A stretch of 11,156 nucleotides of DNA from Bacteroidales bacterium (GCA_007132825.1 SLNX01000018.1:1-11156); one strand, 5' to 3'; numbered from the stretch's first letter, positions 1-7,106 are shown. Numbers and translations: made by a program. Notes: generated from the sequence alone by a model not told the origin.

Positions 1-6
1 AATAAA

Positions 7-41
7 CCTGTAAGGACAGCACTTGGGCTGTCCTGATCAGG
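7..41. terminator. Hairpin at left edge, possible terminator of an upstream gene
   Basis: A perfect 8-bp inverted repeat (AGGACAGC at 13-20, GCTGTCCT at 27-34) encloses a 6-nt loop. It is extended by an outer CCTG/CAGG pairing (7-10 with 38-41) across a small internal loop. No clear T-run follows on either strand, so intrinsic termination is only a guess. It may close a transcript entering from the left of the window. Confidence 0.4.
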
Positions 42-133
42 CATTCACAACACACCTGGGCTTTTGTATACCTTGCAGCACCCAAAAACCAATATCAAAA
101 ATCCTTATTGTCTAATAATCAGATGCTTAAAAA

Positions 134-154
134 ATGAGCGTCAACGACGCGCAT
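134..154. other. Imperfect palindrome/hairpin in the nitroreductase leader
   Basis: ATGAGCGTC and GACGCGCAT flank the loop AAC, pairing with one A/G mismatch. On the minus strand the hairpin is followed directly by a run of Ts (complement of the A-run at 129-134), which looks like a terminator, but no minus-strand gene ends here. It could equally be an operator dyad for the nitroreductase gene 88 nt downstream. Confidence 0.35.
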
Positions 155-178
155 AAAACAGGTGTCGTTTAATTGATA

Positions 179-206
179 ATTTATAATTAACCATTAATAA
201 TTAACC
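179..206. repeat. AT-rich 14-nt direct repeat (two copies)
   Basis: Two adjacent 14-nt copies (179-192 and 193-206) end in ATAATTAACC and differ at one position. They lie just upstream of the likely -7 element of the nitroreductase gene. A 12-mer from this stretch, AACCATTAATAA (189-200), recurs at 11057-11068 before the last gene of the window. Confidence 0.5.
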
Positions 207-208
207 TT

Positions 209-216
209 TATTTTTG
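209..216 (+). promoter_or_regulatory. Candidate -7 element (TATTTTTG) for the nitroreductase gene
   Basis: TATTTTTG fits the Bacteroidota -7 consensus TAnnTTTG and lies 25 nt before the ATG at 242. No TTG is visible at the expected -33 distance, so the assignment rests on the -7 match and position. Confidence 0.4.
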
Positions 217-241
217 TGCTCAAAACCAAAAGAGACACACT

Positions 242-997
242 ATGGAAACCATTAAAACCCTTCTGGAACATAAAACGATTAGAAACTACAAGAGCGACCC
301 AATCGCCGATGAGGTGCTGAACGAGATTCTGGAGGCGGGCTTTCGGGCGTCTACCACCGGCAACATGCAGGTGTACAGCGTTATTATCAGCAAAGACGAG
401 GAAAAACGCAAGGAGCTCTGCAAATTGCACTTCGGACAGAAGATGGTGGAGCAGGCACCGGTTTTGCTTACATTCTGTGCCGACTTCAACCGTTTCAACA
501 AATGGTGCCGCCTGCGGGAGGCTGACCCGGGATATGACAACTTCCTGTCATTTTTCACCGCTGCAATAGACGCTCTGTTGGTATCCCAGAATGTGGCCGT
601 TGCCGCCGAAGCGCACGGACTGGGAATCTGCTATCTCGGGACAACAACCTATCAAGCCGATAAGCTCGTTGATTTTTTCGATTTGCCCGAAGGTGTGGTG
701 CCTGTTACCACCCTTGTGGTTGGCTATCCTGATGAGGATCCGGAACAGGTTGATCGCCTCCCTTCTGCGGGTGTGATCCATCAGGAAACGTACAAGGATT
801 ACAATCCGGAAGAGATCGACAAGATATACAAACATAAGGAAAGCCTGCCGGTTACTGCACAACTCATCGAAGAAAACCAGCTTGAAAACCTGGCGCAAAT
901 ATTTACATATAAGCGCTATACAAAGAAAGACAACATCCATTTCAGTAAGGTGTTTCTTGATGTGCTCCAGGACCAGGGGTTCATGAACAATAAGTAA
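242..997 (+). CDS. NfsA/FRP-like nitroreductase family oxidoreductase
   Basis: This predicted cytoplasmic FMN-dependent NAD(P)H oxidoreductase belongs to the nitroreductase fold. Such enzymes reduce flavins, quinones or nitro compounds, and the real substrate cannot be read from sequence. Family marks are RNYK (residues 14-17) and RASTTGNMQ (35-43) near the N-terminus, both FMN-contact regions; the AEAHGLGICYLG segment (122-133); and GYP...RLP (161-174). The C-terminal stretch with YKRYTKKDN (223-231) and a final HFSKVFLDVL helix resembles the NfsA/FRP subgroup. At 251 residues the length is normal. The ATG at 242 follows an A-rich leader with AAGAGA and starts the conserved helix directly. 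It is transcribed alone, convergent with the lipoprotein gene at 1073-2368. Family is secure; substrate and physiological role are unknown. Confidence 0.9.
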   Translation: METIKTLLEHKTIRNYKSDPIADEVLNEILEAGFRASTTGNMQVYSVIISKDEEKRKELCKLHFGQKMVEQAPVLLTFCADFNRFNKWCRLREADPGYDNFLSFFTAAIDALLVSQNVAVAAEAHGLGICYLGTTTYQADKLVDFFDLPEGVVPVTTLVVGYPDEDPEQVDRLPSAGVIHQETYKDYNPEEIDKIYKHKESLPVTAQLIEENQLENLAQIFTYKRYTKKDNIHFSKVFLDVLQDQGFMNNK

Positions 998-1028
998 ACG
1001 GCGCACCTGCATCACGCAGATACGCCGT
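998..1028. terminator. Hairpin between convergent genes, possible bidirectional terminator
   Basis: ACGGCG (998-1003) pairs with CGCCGT (1023-1028). Inside, across a 3x3 internal loop, CTGC (1007-1010) pairs with GCAG (1016-1019) around the loop ATCAC. It starts right after the nitroreductase stop and lies 45 nt beyond the stop of the opposing lipoprotein gene, where a shared terminator is expected. T-runs are weak on both sides. Confidence 0.5.
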
Positions 1029-1072
1029 AAGAAACTCCCTGAGATTGTTATCCAAGGATTTAAGGTTGTGCG

Positions 1073-2368
1073 TCAGGGAAATATAATCCCTGGGTAATCA
1101 CTTACCAGTGCTTTTGGGATATTTGCATTGTATTTACTGTTGATGGCTGCGATGAATGCGTTGGCCACAATGGCATTTCCCCTGGCAGACAGGTGCACTC
1201 CGTCGAGTGAGAATGCACCACCGGTAACAAATTCGGTGTTAAACTCCAGGGCATCAAAGGCGATGCCACTTCTGGTTTCCTTTAGTATTGCATTGATATC
1301 CACATAAGCCAGGTCAAACTCAGCCGCTGCAGCGATAATTATGTCATTGTATTCGTCAATAGCATTTTCTATATTGCTTAGCTGTTCAAGTGAAAGGTAA
1401 AATGCTGCAGGCAAAGGTTCTTCGACACCATAATTTATGTTTGGGTCATTCAGTAACTCCAGGGCTGTTAACAGCACCAGTTCCCCTTCTTGAAGTTGCC
1501 TGCGATAAAATGGTGCAAGTTCCGGATCCATATCTTCCACAATAAGCGGATTTTGTCCGAGTGAGAAATTGATATGAGGTAATGGTGCGTAAGCTTCGTT
1601 GAGCTGGTCAACGATGTTCTGATCTGTCAGCACTATGGGGTTGTAGGGGATTGTGTTGAAAAATGGTATTTCTGTAATTCCCGGAATATTTCCGATTACC
1701 CCTCTGGCCTCTCCTGCAGTAAGCTGACTGAGCATAAACATGTAGGCTTGCTGAAAATCAACGGTGGGTGTAATGCCCGCTCCTTCACCTCCACCCAGCG
1801 CATATCCGAGGATGTCGTTATTGCCAATCCAAAGTGAGAAGAAAGTGGGCTCCAGGGCCAGGGCATCTTCCAGAACAGTGGCAGCCGGTTCGGATGCAAA
1901 ACGGCCGAAATAGGGGTTTAATGTGGCATAACCCGGGAAAAGCAGGTGTTGTGCTTGTGCTCCGGGTACACCCATGTTGTGAAACGGGCCTTCAGTGCCG
2001 AAGATGTTTTCAAAGTTCCCCGGATCAGGATCTCCGGGCATAGGAACGGGTAATAGAGATCCTTCAACCACACCCAAAACAAGTCGCCCGCCAAGTCCCA
2101 GCTCATCCTTCATCAAAGGTTGGGTAAACTCAGCTAAACCTGCATACATAAGCTGGTTGGCCAAAATATTGCCTATAGAGTTCTCTTGTCCTGACCTGTA
2201 CAATGCATTGTCTGCAAATCCGGCTGTAAGGGAGTTGCCAATGCTTACGAAAGTGGTCAGGTCCAGTTCGCCGGCGTCTGCCTGAAACTCGTCAAGCTCT
2301 GCCTCACAAGCTGAAAACAGAAAGAAGGGCAGAAACAATAAGATATATTTGATTTTTTTGAAGTTCAT
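1073..2368 (-). CDS. SGNH/GDSL-family hydrolase lipoprotein
   Basis: A probable envelope-anchored esterase or lipase of the SGNH fold. Residues 1-20 form a lipoprotein signal peptide ending in the lipobox FSAC, so Cys21 should be lipidated. The SGNH blocks are in order: block I GNSLTAG with nucleophile Ser46, block II around GVPGA (Gly133-Ala137), block III GNND with Asn184, and block V DGVHLS with Asp389 and His392. The catalytic set looks complete. At 431 residues it is longer than simple GDSL esterases, with extra sequence between blocks III and V. The ATG lies only 20 nt after the stop of the FadL-type porin gene, so the two are probably one transcript; this suggests, without proof, that the hydrolase acts on a lipid or ester that the porin handles. 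Substrate unknown. Confidence 0.88.
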   Translation of the reverse strand: MNFKKIKYILLFLPFFLFSACEAELDEFQADAGELDLTTFVSIGNSLTAGFADNALYRSGQENSIGNILANQLMYAGLAEFTQPLMKDELGLGGRLVLGVVEGSLLPVPMPGDPDPGNFENIFGTEGPFHNMGVPGAQAQHLLFPGYATLNPYFGRFASEPAATVLEDALALEPTFFSLWIGNNDILGYALGGGEGAGITPTVDFQQAYMFMLSQLTAGEARGVIGNIPGITEIPFFNTIPYNPIVLTDQNIVDQLNEAYAPLPHINFSLGQNPLIVEDMDPELAPFYRRQLQEGELVLLTALELLNDPNINYGVEEPLPAAFYLSLEQLSNIENAIDEYNDIIIAAAAEFDLAYVDINAILKETRSGIAFDALEFNTEFVTGGAFSLDGVHLSARGNAIVANAFIAAINSKYNANIPKALVSDYPGIIFP

Positions 2369-2388
2369 AGGATGTTGTTTTTTTTTGG

Positions 2389-3609
2389 TTATAAACTGTA
2401 ACTGATTCCTAAACCGGGGATCATGATCCTTGATTTATAGGTGCCTCCAAAATTGGCCGGAGCAAACTCCCTTTCCCCTTCAAACCCGAGGATAAAAAGC
2501 AGGCTCAGGTCGATGCTGAGGTTTTGCATCGGTAAAAATGACAACCCCCCTGTAAAGGCCAGATTGTCGAGGCTGGGTGTTTCGGGTGAGAAATAGATCT
2601 CATTGACAGGCGATGGGTCATAATAAGCGCCGGCACGAAGGTAAAACGCATCGTTCAGTCGATACTCACCACCAGCCCTAACAATCAGCGTGTTGCTGTA
2701 TTCTCTCGGACTTGTGTCGTTGAGATCGGGATTCTGTTCAAATTCAAATGCCAGCGATTCGTAGGCATCCCAGAATACATAGTTCAGCGCCATGCCGATC
2801 ATCAGGTCTCGCGTAACCTGGTATGACAGCCCAAAATCGAGGTTTGCTGGCAATGGCAGCATCGTTGACACCTTGCTGTCGGGGAAATTTGGTTTCAGGG
2901 AAGCCGGAACGGAGAAAATGGCATCACCGTCATCTACCTCCATGTCGATGCGTGAGCGGTAGCTGACCCCAATGTTCAGACCCATGTCGGAAGCATACAA
3001 AATGCCGGCATTGAAACCGTAGTTGGTCGTGCTGCCTTCGATGGCAACCTGTCCTTCAGCCTGGTGATCCTGGACTGGAAGCGCCCTTTTCAGGTCAACG
3101 CTTCCAATGGTGTAAATGAACCCTGCGCCCACCGAGAGGTTATCGGTAATTTTATAGGAGAGGGTCGGCTGAATGGTTAAAGCCATCAGGGATATCTCGT
3201 CTATAAGAAACCGGCCTGCCCAGCCATCTTCCCATTTCAGGCTATTGCCGTAAGGTGTGTTTACTGCAAGCCCGGCTGCCAGCCTGTCGGTGATCATCCC
3301 GGCTGCATAAAAGTAAAAGGGAGTACCCATAGAGTTGTCTGTTTGGGCGCGGTATGCCGATGGCTCACGCATCCTGAAAGCGGTACTGGCAAAAATGCCA
3401 CTGGCGCCGGCTTGTACGCTGAGCGTTTGAGGCATCAATGCCAATGCGCCAGGATTGTAGAATGATGCACTGGCATCCAAATTGAGTGAAGTGCCGATCA
3501 GGCCCATCCCAATCTGCTTCTGGCCGTGCAGGCTTACCTGGTAGCCGCCTGCCCACAGCGTTGTGCTTGTCATGATAAGTAACAAGGCAATAAAAATTGT
3601 CTTTCGCAT
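2389..3609 (-). CDS. OmpP1/FadL/TodX-family outer membrane transport protein
   Basis: A predicted outer-membrane beta-barrel that passes hydrophobic compounds such as long-chain fatty acids or hydrocarbons. Residues 1-20 are a signal peptide with likely cleavage at LWA|GGYQ. The mature N-terminus GGYQVSLHGQKQIGMG is the family's plug region, and ASFYNPGAL (48-56) matches the FadL xFxNPAGL-type motif. The rest alternates short hydrophobic/polar strands typical of a barrel and ends in an aromatic-containing strand (GISYSL). The 406-residue length is usual. It is first in a two-gene unit with the SGNH lipoprotein 20 nt downstream. A CAAAGATA motif at 3661-3668 (TATCTTTG on the minus strand) lies about 50 nt before the ATG and may be its promoter. 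The family is confident; the transported compound is not determinable. Confidence 0.9.
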   Translation of the reverse strand: MRKTIFIALLLIMTSTTLWAGGYQVSLHGQKQIGMGLIGTSLNLDASASFYNPGALALMPQTLSVQAGASGIFASTAFRMREPSAYRAQTDNSMGTPFYFYAAGMITDRLAAGLAVNTPYGNSLKWEDGWAGRFLIDEISLMALTIQPTLSYKITDNLSVGAGFIYTIGSVDLKRALPVQDHQAEGQVAIEGSTTNYGFNAGILYASDMGLNIGVSYRSRIDMEVDDGDAIFSVPASLKPNFPDSKVSTMLPLPANLDFGLSYQVTRDLMIGMALNYVFWDAYESLAFEFEQNPDLNDTSPREYSNTLIVRAGGEYRLNDAFYLRAGAYYDPSPVNEIYFSPETPSLDNLAFTGGLSFLPMQNLSIDLSLLFILGFEGEREFAPANFGGTYKSRIMIPGLGISYSL

Positions 3610-3660
3610 AATTTAATGGATTTGTAAATAAACGTATGATTATTGTTTCAGTAAAAGTGA

Positions 3661-3668
3661 CAAAGATA
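3661..3668 (-). promoter_or_regulatory. Candidate -7 element (TATCTTTG) for the fadL-like/SGNH operon
   Basis: Read on the minus strand this is TATCTTTG, matching TAnnTTTG, 51 nt upstream of the ATG at 3609. No good TTTG is seen at the -33 distance. The wider string TGACAAAGATAAT on the plus strand also occurs before the nucleoside kinase gene. Confidence 0.45.
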
Positions 3669-3677
3669 ATAAATAAA

Positions 3678-3700
3678 ATAAACATTAAACGAATGTTTAT
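3678..3700 (-). terminator. AT-rich hairpin plus T-rich tail after the nucleoside kinase gene
   Basis: ATAAACATT (3678-3686) and AATGTTTAT (3692-3700) form a perfect 9-bp stem with a 5-nt loop, 5 nt beyond the kinase stop codon. On the minus strand it continues into TTTATTTATTA, so a weak intrinsic terminator fits. Because it also lies just upstream of the fadL-like promoter motif, an operator role is the alternative. Confidence 0.45.
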
Positions 3701-3705
3701 AGGGA

Positions 3706-5235
3706 TTAATAATTAAAGCTACTCCCTCCAATGAATTCTCTAAGGATTGAGGTGGGGGGAATGTCAACCGGATTGATTGGGATCAGCAATGAGAGCAGCC
3801 GCTGTATCCGTTTTGCCTCTTCACAGATCAGGGCATTGTCGCTGTCAAAATCTTTCAGGATTTCCGGAGCATAATGGGCAAATACGGCAGGTTCGTATAC
3901 AAGTGCTGAGTTAAACAAGGCGTGGGCACTTTCCTGGTAAGGGAAAATGCTTTTGTATTCATTCTGGATGATGTCTGGCCATCGACTGATGGTTTCCCTG
4001 TAGTCGTAACCCCTGAAGAGTTGATCACGGATCATCCGTCGCATCAGCCGGTGATCGGATGTGGACAGGGGCAAATGATCGTGGATGTTTAACGTGCTCA
4101 GGGCAGATACATAAAGTCTGAACGATTCAACATCCATGACCTCGCGCCACAATTCAGGATTCAGTCCGTGAATACCCTCAACGATGAGGTAGGTGTCATT
4201 GTCAACTACAGTTGCTTGTTTTTCGGGAGTGGCACCTTTTCCGTCAAAATGGTATTTGGGCAGGTGAACCGGTTTGCCGGCCAGAAGGTCGTTGATGTTT
4301 TTTCTGAACAACTTAAGATTGAGTGCCGTGATCAGCTCGAAGTTCTTCATCCCGGTTTGTGGATCATCTGGTATTTGGCTGTGCGGCAGGTAGAAATTGT
4401 CGAGCGACAGGGCGATCACCTTTTGCTTTAGGATTTTCAACTCGATGGCAAGTCTTTTTGCCGAGGTGGTTTTCCCCGATGATGTGGGACCGGCGAGGAA
4501 TATCACCCTGGGTTTGTCAGGATGACTCAGAATGGTGTCGGCGATCTGTGAGATCCTCCTTGCTTGCCAGGCTTCCGATAGTTTAATGAACTCCGGAAGC
4601 CTGCCCTCCGTAATCACATTGTTGAGTTCTGCGAAACTGGCGATCCCCAGGTAGCGCATGGTCTCTTCCGATTCTTCAAATCCTTGGAAATACTTGCTCT
4701 GTATCGCCTTTACCGGCATTACCCGGTTAAAGAACACCGGATCTGCTATTAGAAAAAAACCCTTTCCAAAAGGCTGAATTTGAAAATGCTGCAGCCGTTC
4801 ATAATCTTCAGTAAGATAATTTGGGAAAAACTCACCATAGCCATTTAAGTGTGCCAGGGGAAATCCACCCAATTCTGCCTGAGGGGTCTTCGAACGGATC
4901 AGTTGTAGCATGTCGTTGCGGCCATATTTGTCAAAATAGGCGAGCAGTTCGGAGGTGTTGAGCTGGTCATAACGGATCTTTTCCTGATTAAAGATCATCT
5001 TATGGATGGCTTTTTCAATGGCTTGCAATTCTTCATGAGTAGCCTCATGATCCTGAAAATAGCCATATACGCCACCCGGAATGCTGTAAGCAACATAAAA
5101 GGGGTGGTCGGGGAGCACCATAGAAGCGGCCTTGTTAAAAAGCACCAGCAATGGCTCCATCAGCCGCCGGAAGGAAAGCTTTACAGCCTCCGGTTTCTGA
5201 AACCCGTTTGTATTGTATTTAATTGCTTTTTCCAT
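3706..5235 (-). CDS. Nucleoside kinase (uridine kinase-like) without TGS domain
   Basis: A predicted cytoplasmic ATP- or GTP-dependent kinase of the uridine kinase/phosphoribulokinase P-loop family, probably acting in pyrimidine nucleoside salvage. Numbering from the ATG at 5235 (509 residues), the N-terminal part (about 15-200) resembles the threonyl/alanyl-tRNA synthetase second additional domain fused to such kinases. The kinase half has Walker A GPTSSGKTT (249-257), the LDNFY motif (278-282), IVEGIHGLNP (351-360) and a RRMIRD...RGY lid segment (399-410). Relatives in Bacteroidota usually begin with a TGS domain of about 60 residues, and none is encoded here. A TTG at 5268 would add 11 residues read from a tetranucleotide repeat (VDWLIDWDFR), so I prefer the ATG at 5235. 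It is transcribed alone, divergent from the DHODH-like gene. Confidence 0.85.
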   Translation of the reverse strand: MEKAIKYNTNGFQKPEAVKLSFRRLMEPLLVLFNKAASMVLPDHPFYVAYSIPGGVYGYFQDHEATHEELQAIEKAIHKMIFNQEKIRYDQLNTSELLAYFDKYGRNDMLQLIRSKTPQAELGGFPLAHLNGYGEFFPNYLTEDYERLQHFQIQPFGKGFFLIADPVFFNRVMPVKAIQSKYFQGFEESEETMRYLGIASFAELNNVITEGRLPEFIKLSEAWQARRISQIADTILSHPDKPRVIFLAGPTSSGKTTSAKRLAIELKILKQKVIALSLDNFYLPHSQIPDDPQTGMKNFELITALNLKLFRKNINDLLAGKPVHLPKYHFDGKGATPEKQATVVDNDTYLIVEGIHGLNPELWREVMDVESFRLYVSALSTLNIHDHLPLSTSDHRLMRRMIRDQLFRGYDYRETISRWPDIIQNEYKSIFPYQESAHALFNSALVYEPAVFAHYAPEILKDFDSDNALICEEAKRIQRLLSLLIPINPVDIPPTSILREFIGGSSFNY

Positions 5236-5244
5236 TCTAAAATC

Positions 5245-5268
5245 CCAATCAATCAACCAATCAACCAA
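5245..5268 (-). repeat. Tetranucleotide repeat in the nucleoside kinase leader
   Basis: Six consecutive 4-nt units, YCAA on the plus strand (TTGR on the minus strand), occupy the space between the -7 motif at 5277-5284 and the ATG at 5235. Such repeats can slip, but this one is short. Confidence 0.65.
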
Positions 5269-5276
5269 AAGGATGA

Positions 5277-5284
5277 CAAAGATA
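5277..5284 (-). promoter_or_regulatory. Candidate -7 element (TATCTTTG) for the nucleoside kinase gene
   Basis: The minus strand reads TATCTTTG, with a TTTC 18 nt upstream as a possible weak -33. It lies 41 nt from the ATG at 5235. The flanks match the fadL-like promoter motif over TGACAAAGATAAT. Confidence 0.5.
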
Positions 5285-5395
5285 ATGCATTCGGAATAGC
5301 CTGAAACATCTTTTTTTGTTGTCGGCAGGTTGGCTTATTTAAATGGTTATTCATATCGTTTCGGGCATAAAATAATGGTTGAATGTCATTTTTTA

Positions 5396-5426
5396 TTGTG
5401 AATTTCGGAAAAATCATGTAGGTTTG
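5396..5426 (+). promoter_or_regulatory. Near-canonical Bacteroidota promoter for the DHODH-like gene
   Basis: TTG at 5396-5398 is followed after 20 nt by TAGGTTTG at 5419-5426, which fits the -33/-7 pattern TTG-N19-21-TAnnTTTG of the Bacteroidota primary sigma factor. Transcription would start near 5433, giving a leader of roughly 40 nt before the ATG at 5471. This is the best promoter match in the window. Confidence 0.65.
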
Positions 5427-5470
5427 CTCTGGAAAAAAGTATTGATCAATCAGGAAGAAAAAAACTCAGC

Positions 5471-6457
5471 ATGATAGACCTGACTACTAATTACATGGGG
5501 ATGGAACTTCGCAGTCCGGTGATCGTCGGAAGCTCCGGCCTTACCAAAGACATTAAAAACCTGCAATTGTCGGATGAAAAGGGTGCCGGTGCCGTGGTGC
5601 TTAAATCCTTGTTTGAAGAGCAGATCAAGTTCGAGGTCCGTAAGCTATTTTCTTATGATGATGCACAAAGCGCATACACCGAAGCGGAAGATTATATCAG
5701 GAACTATGCACGCGAGCAAACCCTTGACGACTATCTGAACATCATTGTGGAGGCAAAAAAGAGCATATCGATGCCCGTCATTGCCAGTATCAACTGCACC
5801 AGTGCAGATGAATGGCCTGCTTTCGCAAAAAACATTCAGGAAGCGGGTGCAGACGCCCTCGAATTAAATGTATATGCGCTTCCTTCCAATGAGAATAAAG
5901 AGGGCGCTGCATATGAAAAGCTGTATTTTGATGTGATCGAAAATGTTAAAAAGCAGATCAGCATTCCGATTTCCCTCAAGATAGGTTCAAACTTTTCTGG
6001 TCTTGCAGAGATGATCAAGAAACTGTCGTGGAGCGGTGTGAAAGGGATTGTCATGTTTAACCGTTTCTTTAACCCCGACATCGACATTGACAATTTCCGG
6101 ATCAAACCAGCAAACCTTTATAGCGATCCATCGGAGATCACTTCTTCCCTGAGATGGATCGCCATAATGGCAGGAAAAGTCCAGACAGACCTTTGTGCAT
6201 CAACCGGCGTGCACGATGGGAAAGGGGTTGTGAAACAACTGCTGGCCGGTGCTAATGCCGTACAGGTCTGTTCCACCCTTTATAAAAACGGTTTTGACCA
6301 GCTTGATCTCATCCATGACGAGATCAAAGCATGGATGGAAAAGAATCAATACAAGAAAATTACCGACTTCAGGGGTAAAATGAGCCAGAAAATGACCGAA
6401 AATCCGGCTGCATTCCTCCGCGTTCAGTTTATGAAGCACTTTGCCGGCATTGAATAA
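5471..6457 (+). CDS. Dihydroorotate dehydrogenase-like flavoprotein
   Basis: A predicted cytoplasmic FMN-binding TIM-barrel oxidoreductase related to class 1 dihydroorotate dehydrogenases. The barrel is traceable: the N-terminal SPVIVGSSGLT (15-25), MPVIASINC (101-109), DALELNVYALP (128-138), IPISLKIG (165-172), GIVMFNRFF (192-200), and the C-terminal phosphate-binding region STGVHDGKGVV (244-254) with LAGANAVQV (258-266). The 328-residue length fits the DHODH-like subgroup. It lacks the catalytic-loop CPN motif of class 1A enzymes; ELNVYALP stands at the equivalent strand end, so true dihydroorotate oxidation is doubtful. No pyrimidine genes are adjacent, although a nucleoside kinase is divergently transcribed next to it. 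The ATG follows AGGAAGAAAAAAA, an acceptable ribosome site. It could be an oxidoreductase with another substrate; only the family is certain. Confidence 0.85.
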   Translation: MIDLTTNYMGMELRSPVIVGSSGLTKDIKNLQLSDEKGAGAVVLKSLFEEQIKFEVRKLFSYDDAQSAYTEAEDYIRNYAREQTLDDYLNIIVEAKKSISMPVIASINCTSADEWPAFAKNIQEAGADALELNVYALPSNENKEGAAYEKLYFDVIENVKKQISIPISLKIGSNFSGLAEMIKKLSWSGVKGIVMFNRFFNPDIDIDNFRIKPANLYSDPSEITSSLRWIAIMAGKVQTDLCASTGVHDGKGVVKQLLAGANAVQVCSTLYKNGFDQLDLIHDEIKAWMEKNQYKKITDFRGKMSQKMTENPAAFLRVQFMKHFAGIE

Positions 6458-6482
6458 TAATCATACTATTGCCCGACTGTCC

Positions 6483-6504
6483 AAAAGCTGCTTTAGGCTT
6501 TTTT
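6483..6504 (+). terminator. Weak intrinsic terminator after the DHODH-like gene
   Basis: AAAAGC (6483-6488) pairs with GCTTTT (6497-6502) around an 8-nt loop, and the second arm merges into a run of six Ts (6499-6504), 25 nt after the stop codon. The stem is short and AT-rich, so termination is probably partial. Confidence 0.5.
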
Positions 6505-6552
6505 AACAACATGGTTTTGTTCAAAACAAAACATATACATAATTTTGTGTGT

Positions 6553-6560
6553 TATATTTG
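6553..6560 (+). promoter_or_regulatory. Candidate -7 element (TATATTTG) for the thioredoxin cluster
   Basis: TATATTTG matches TAnnTTTG and lies 52 nt before the ATG at 6613, after the putative terminator of the previous gene. No TTG stands at the right -33 spacing. A GTTTTG-TT-CAAAAC dyad at 6514-6527 lies farther upstream. Confidence 0.45.
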
Positions 6561-6612
6561 TATGTTAAAAATTCAAATCACCACGTGTTAACCACATCAA
6601 AAACTGGATATT

Positions 6613-7071
6613 ATGAAAAAAACTTCACAAAACAAAAGTACTGTATATTCCTTTTTTATTCTGGTTGGTTTGCTGGGACTTTCTTTTCTGGGGTATTTCC
6701 TGATCAGTGAAGCTTCTGAGCCAGCTTTAGATGCATCAGGTGAGTATGTCTCGTCTGGTCTGGTCATAAATCTTGATGCCGATGGTTTTGATGAAGCAAT
6801 AAGTGAGGGTGTTGTGCTGGTTGACTTTTGGGCAACATGGTGCCCTCCCTGCAGGATTCAGAATCCTATACTGGAAGAACTGGCAGTTGCGGTTAGCGAT
6901 GTGGCCACCATTACCAAACTTGACGTGGATGATCACGGAAGTGTTGCAAGCCGTTTTCAAGTAAGGAGCATTCCGACACTTATCCTTTTTAAGGATGGCC
7001 AGGTTGTTGAACGTTATACTGGTGTTCAGCAAAAGTCGACGCTTAAAGCCGCCATTCACAAACATTTATAA
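6613..7071 (+). CDS. Membrane-anchored thioredoxin-fold protein
   Basis: A predicted thiol-disulfide oxidoreductase on the outer face of the inner membrane. The positive N-terminus (KKTSQNK) leads into one hydrophobic helix (about 12-31), with no lipobox and no clear cleavage site, so it is probably an uncleaved anchor. The thioredoxin domain (about 50-152) has WCPPC (Cys77, Cys80), a DFWATW strand before it, and the cis-proline in SIPTL (Pro121). CPPC instead of the CGPC of classical thioredoxin changes redox potential in known family members; whether this protein reduces or oxidises cannot be told from sequence. At 152 residues it is complete. It leads a probable three-gene unit with a soluble thioredoxin 35 nt downstream and a two-helix cysteine protein after that. 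The ATG at 6613 precedes the anchor and is the only good start. Confidence 0.88.
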   Translation: MKKTSQNKSTVYSFFILVGLLGLSFLGYFLISEASEPALDASGEYVSSGLVINLDADGFDEAISEGVVLVDFWATWCPPCRIQNPILEELAVAVSDVATITKLDVDDHGSVASRFQVRSIPTLILFKDGQVVERYTGVQQKSTLKAAIHKHL

Positions 7072-7106
7072 ATCAATTATTCATTCAAATACAACATATT
7101 ATTGTC

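Noticed and set aside
548..1015. 155-codon minus-strand frame under the nitroreductase gene
   Set aside because: It is antisense to a clear nitroreductase and shows no recognisable domain. The family motifs lie on the plus strand.
5236..5268. TTG start giving an 11-residue longer nucleoside kinase
   Set aside because: The extension is read from the TTGR repeat, has no family similarity, and an ATG stands directly before the first plausible residues.
5002..5304. 100-codon plus-strand frame overlapping the nucleoside kinase start
   Set aside because: It is antisense to the kinase N-terminal domain and has no recognisable motif or suitable start context.
6514..6527. GTTTTG-TT-CAAAAC dyad upstream of the thioredoxin cluster as an operator
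   Set aside because: It is a 6-bp AT-rich palindrome in AT-rich DNA with no known matching operator; chance is likely.
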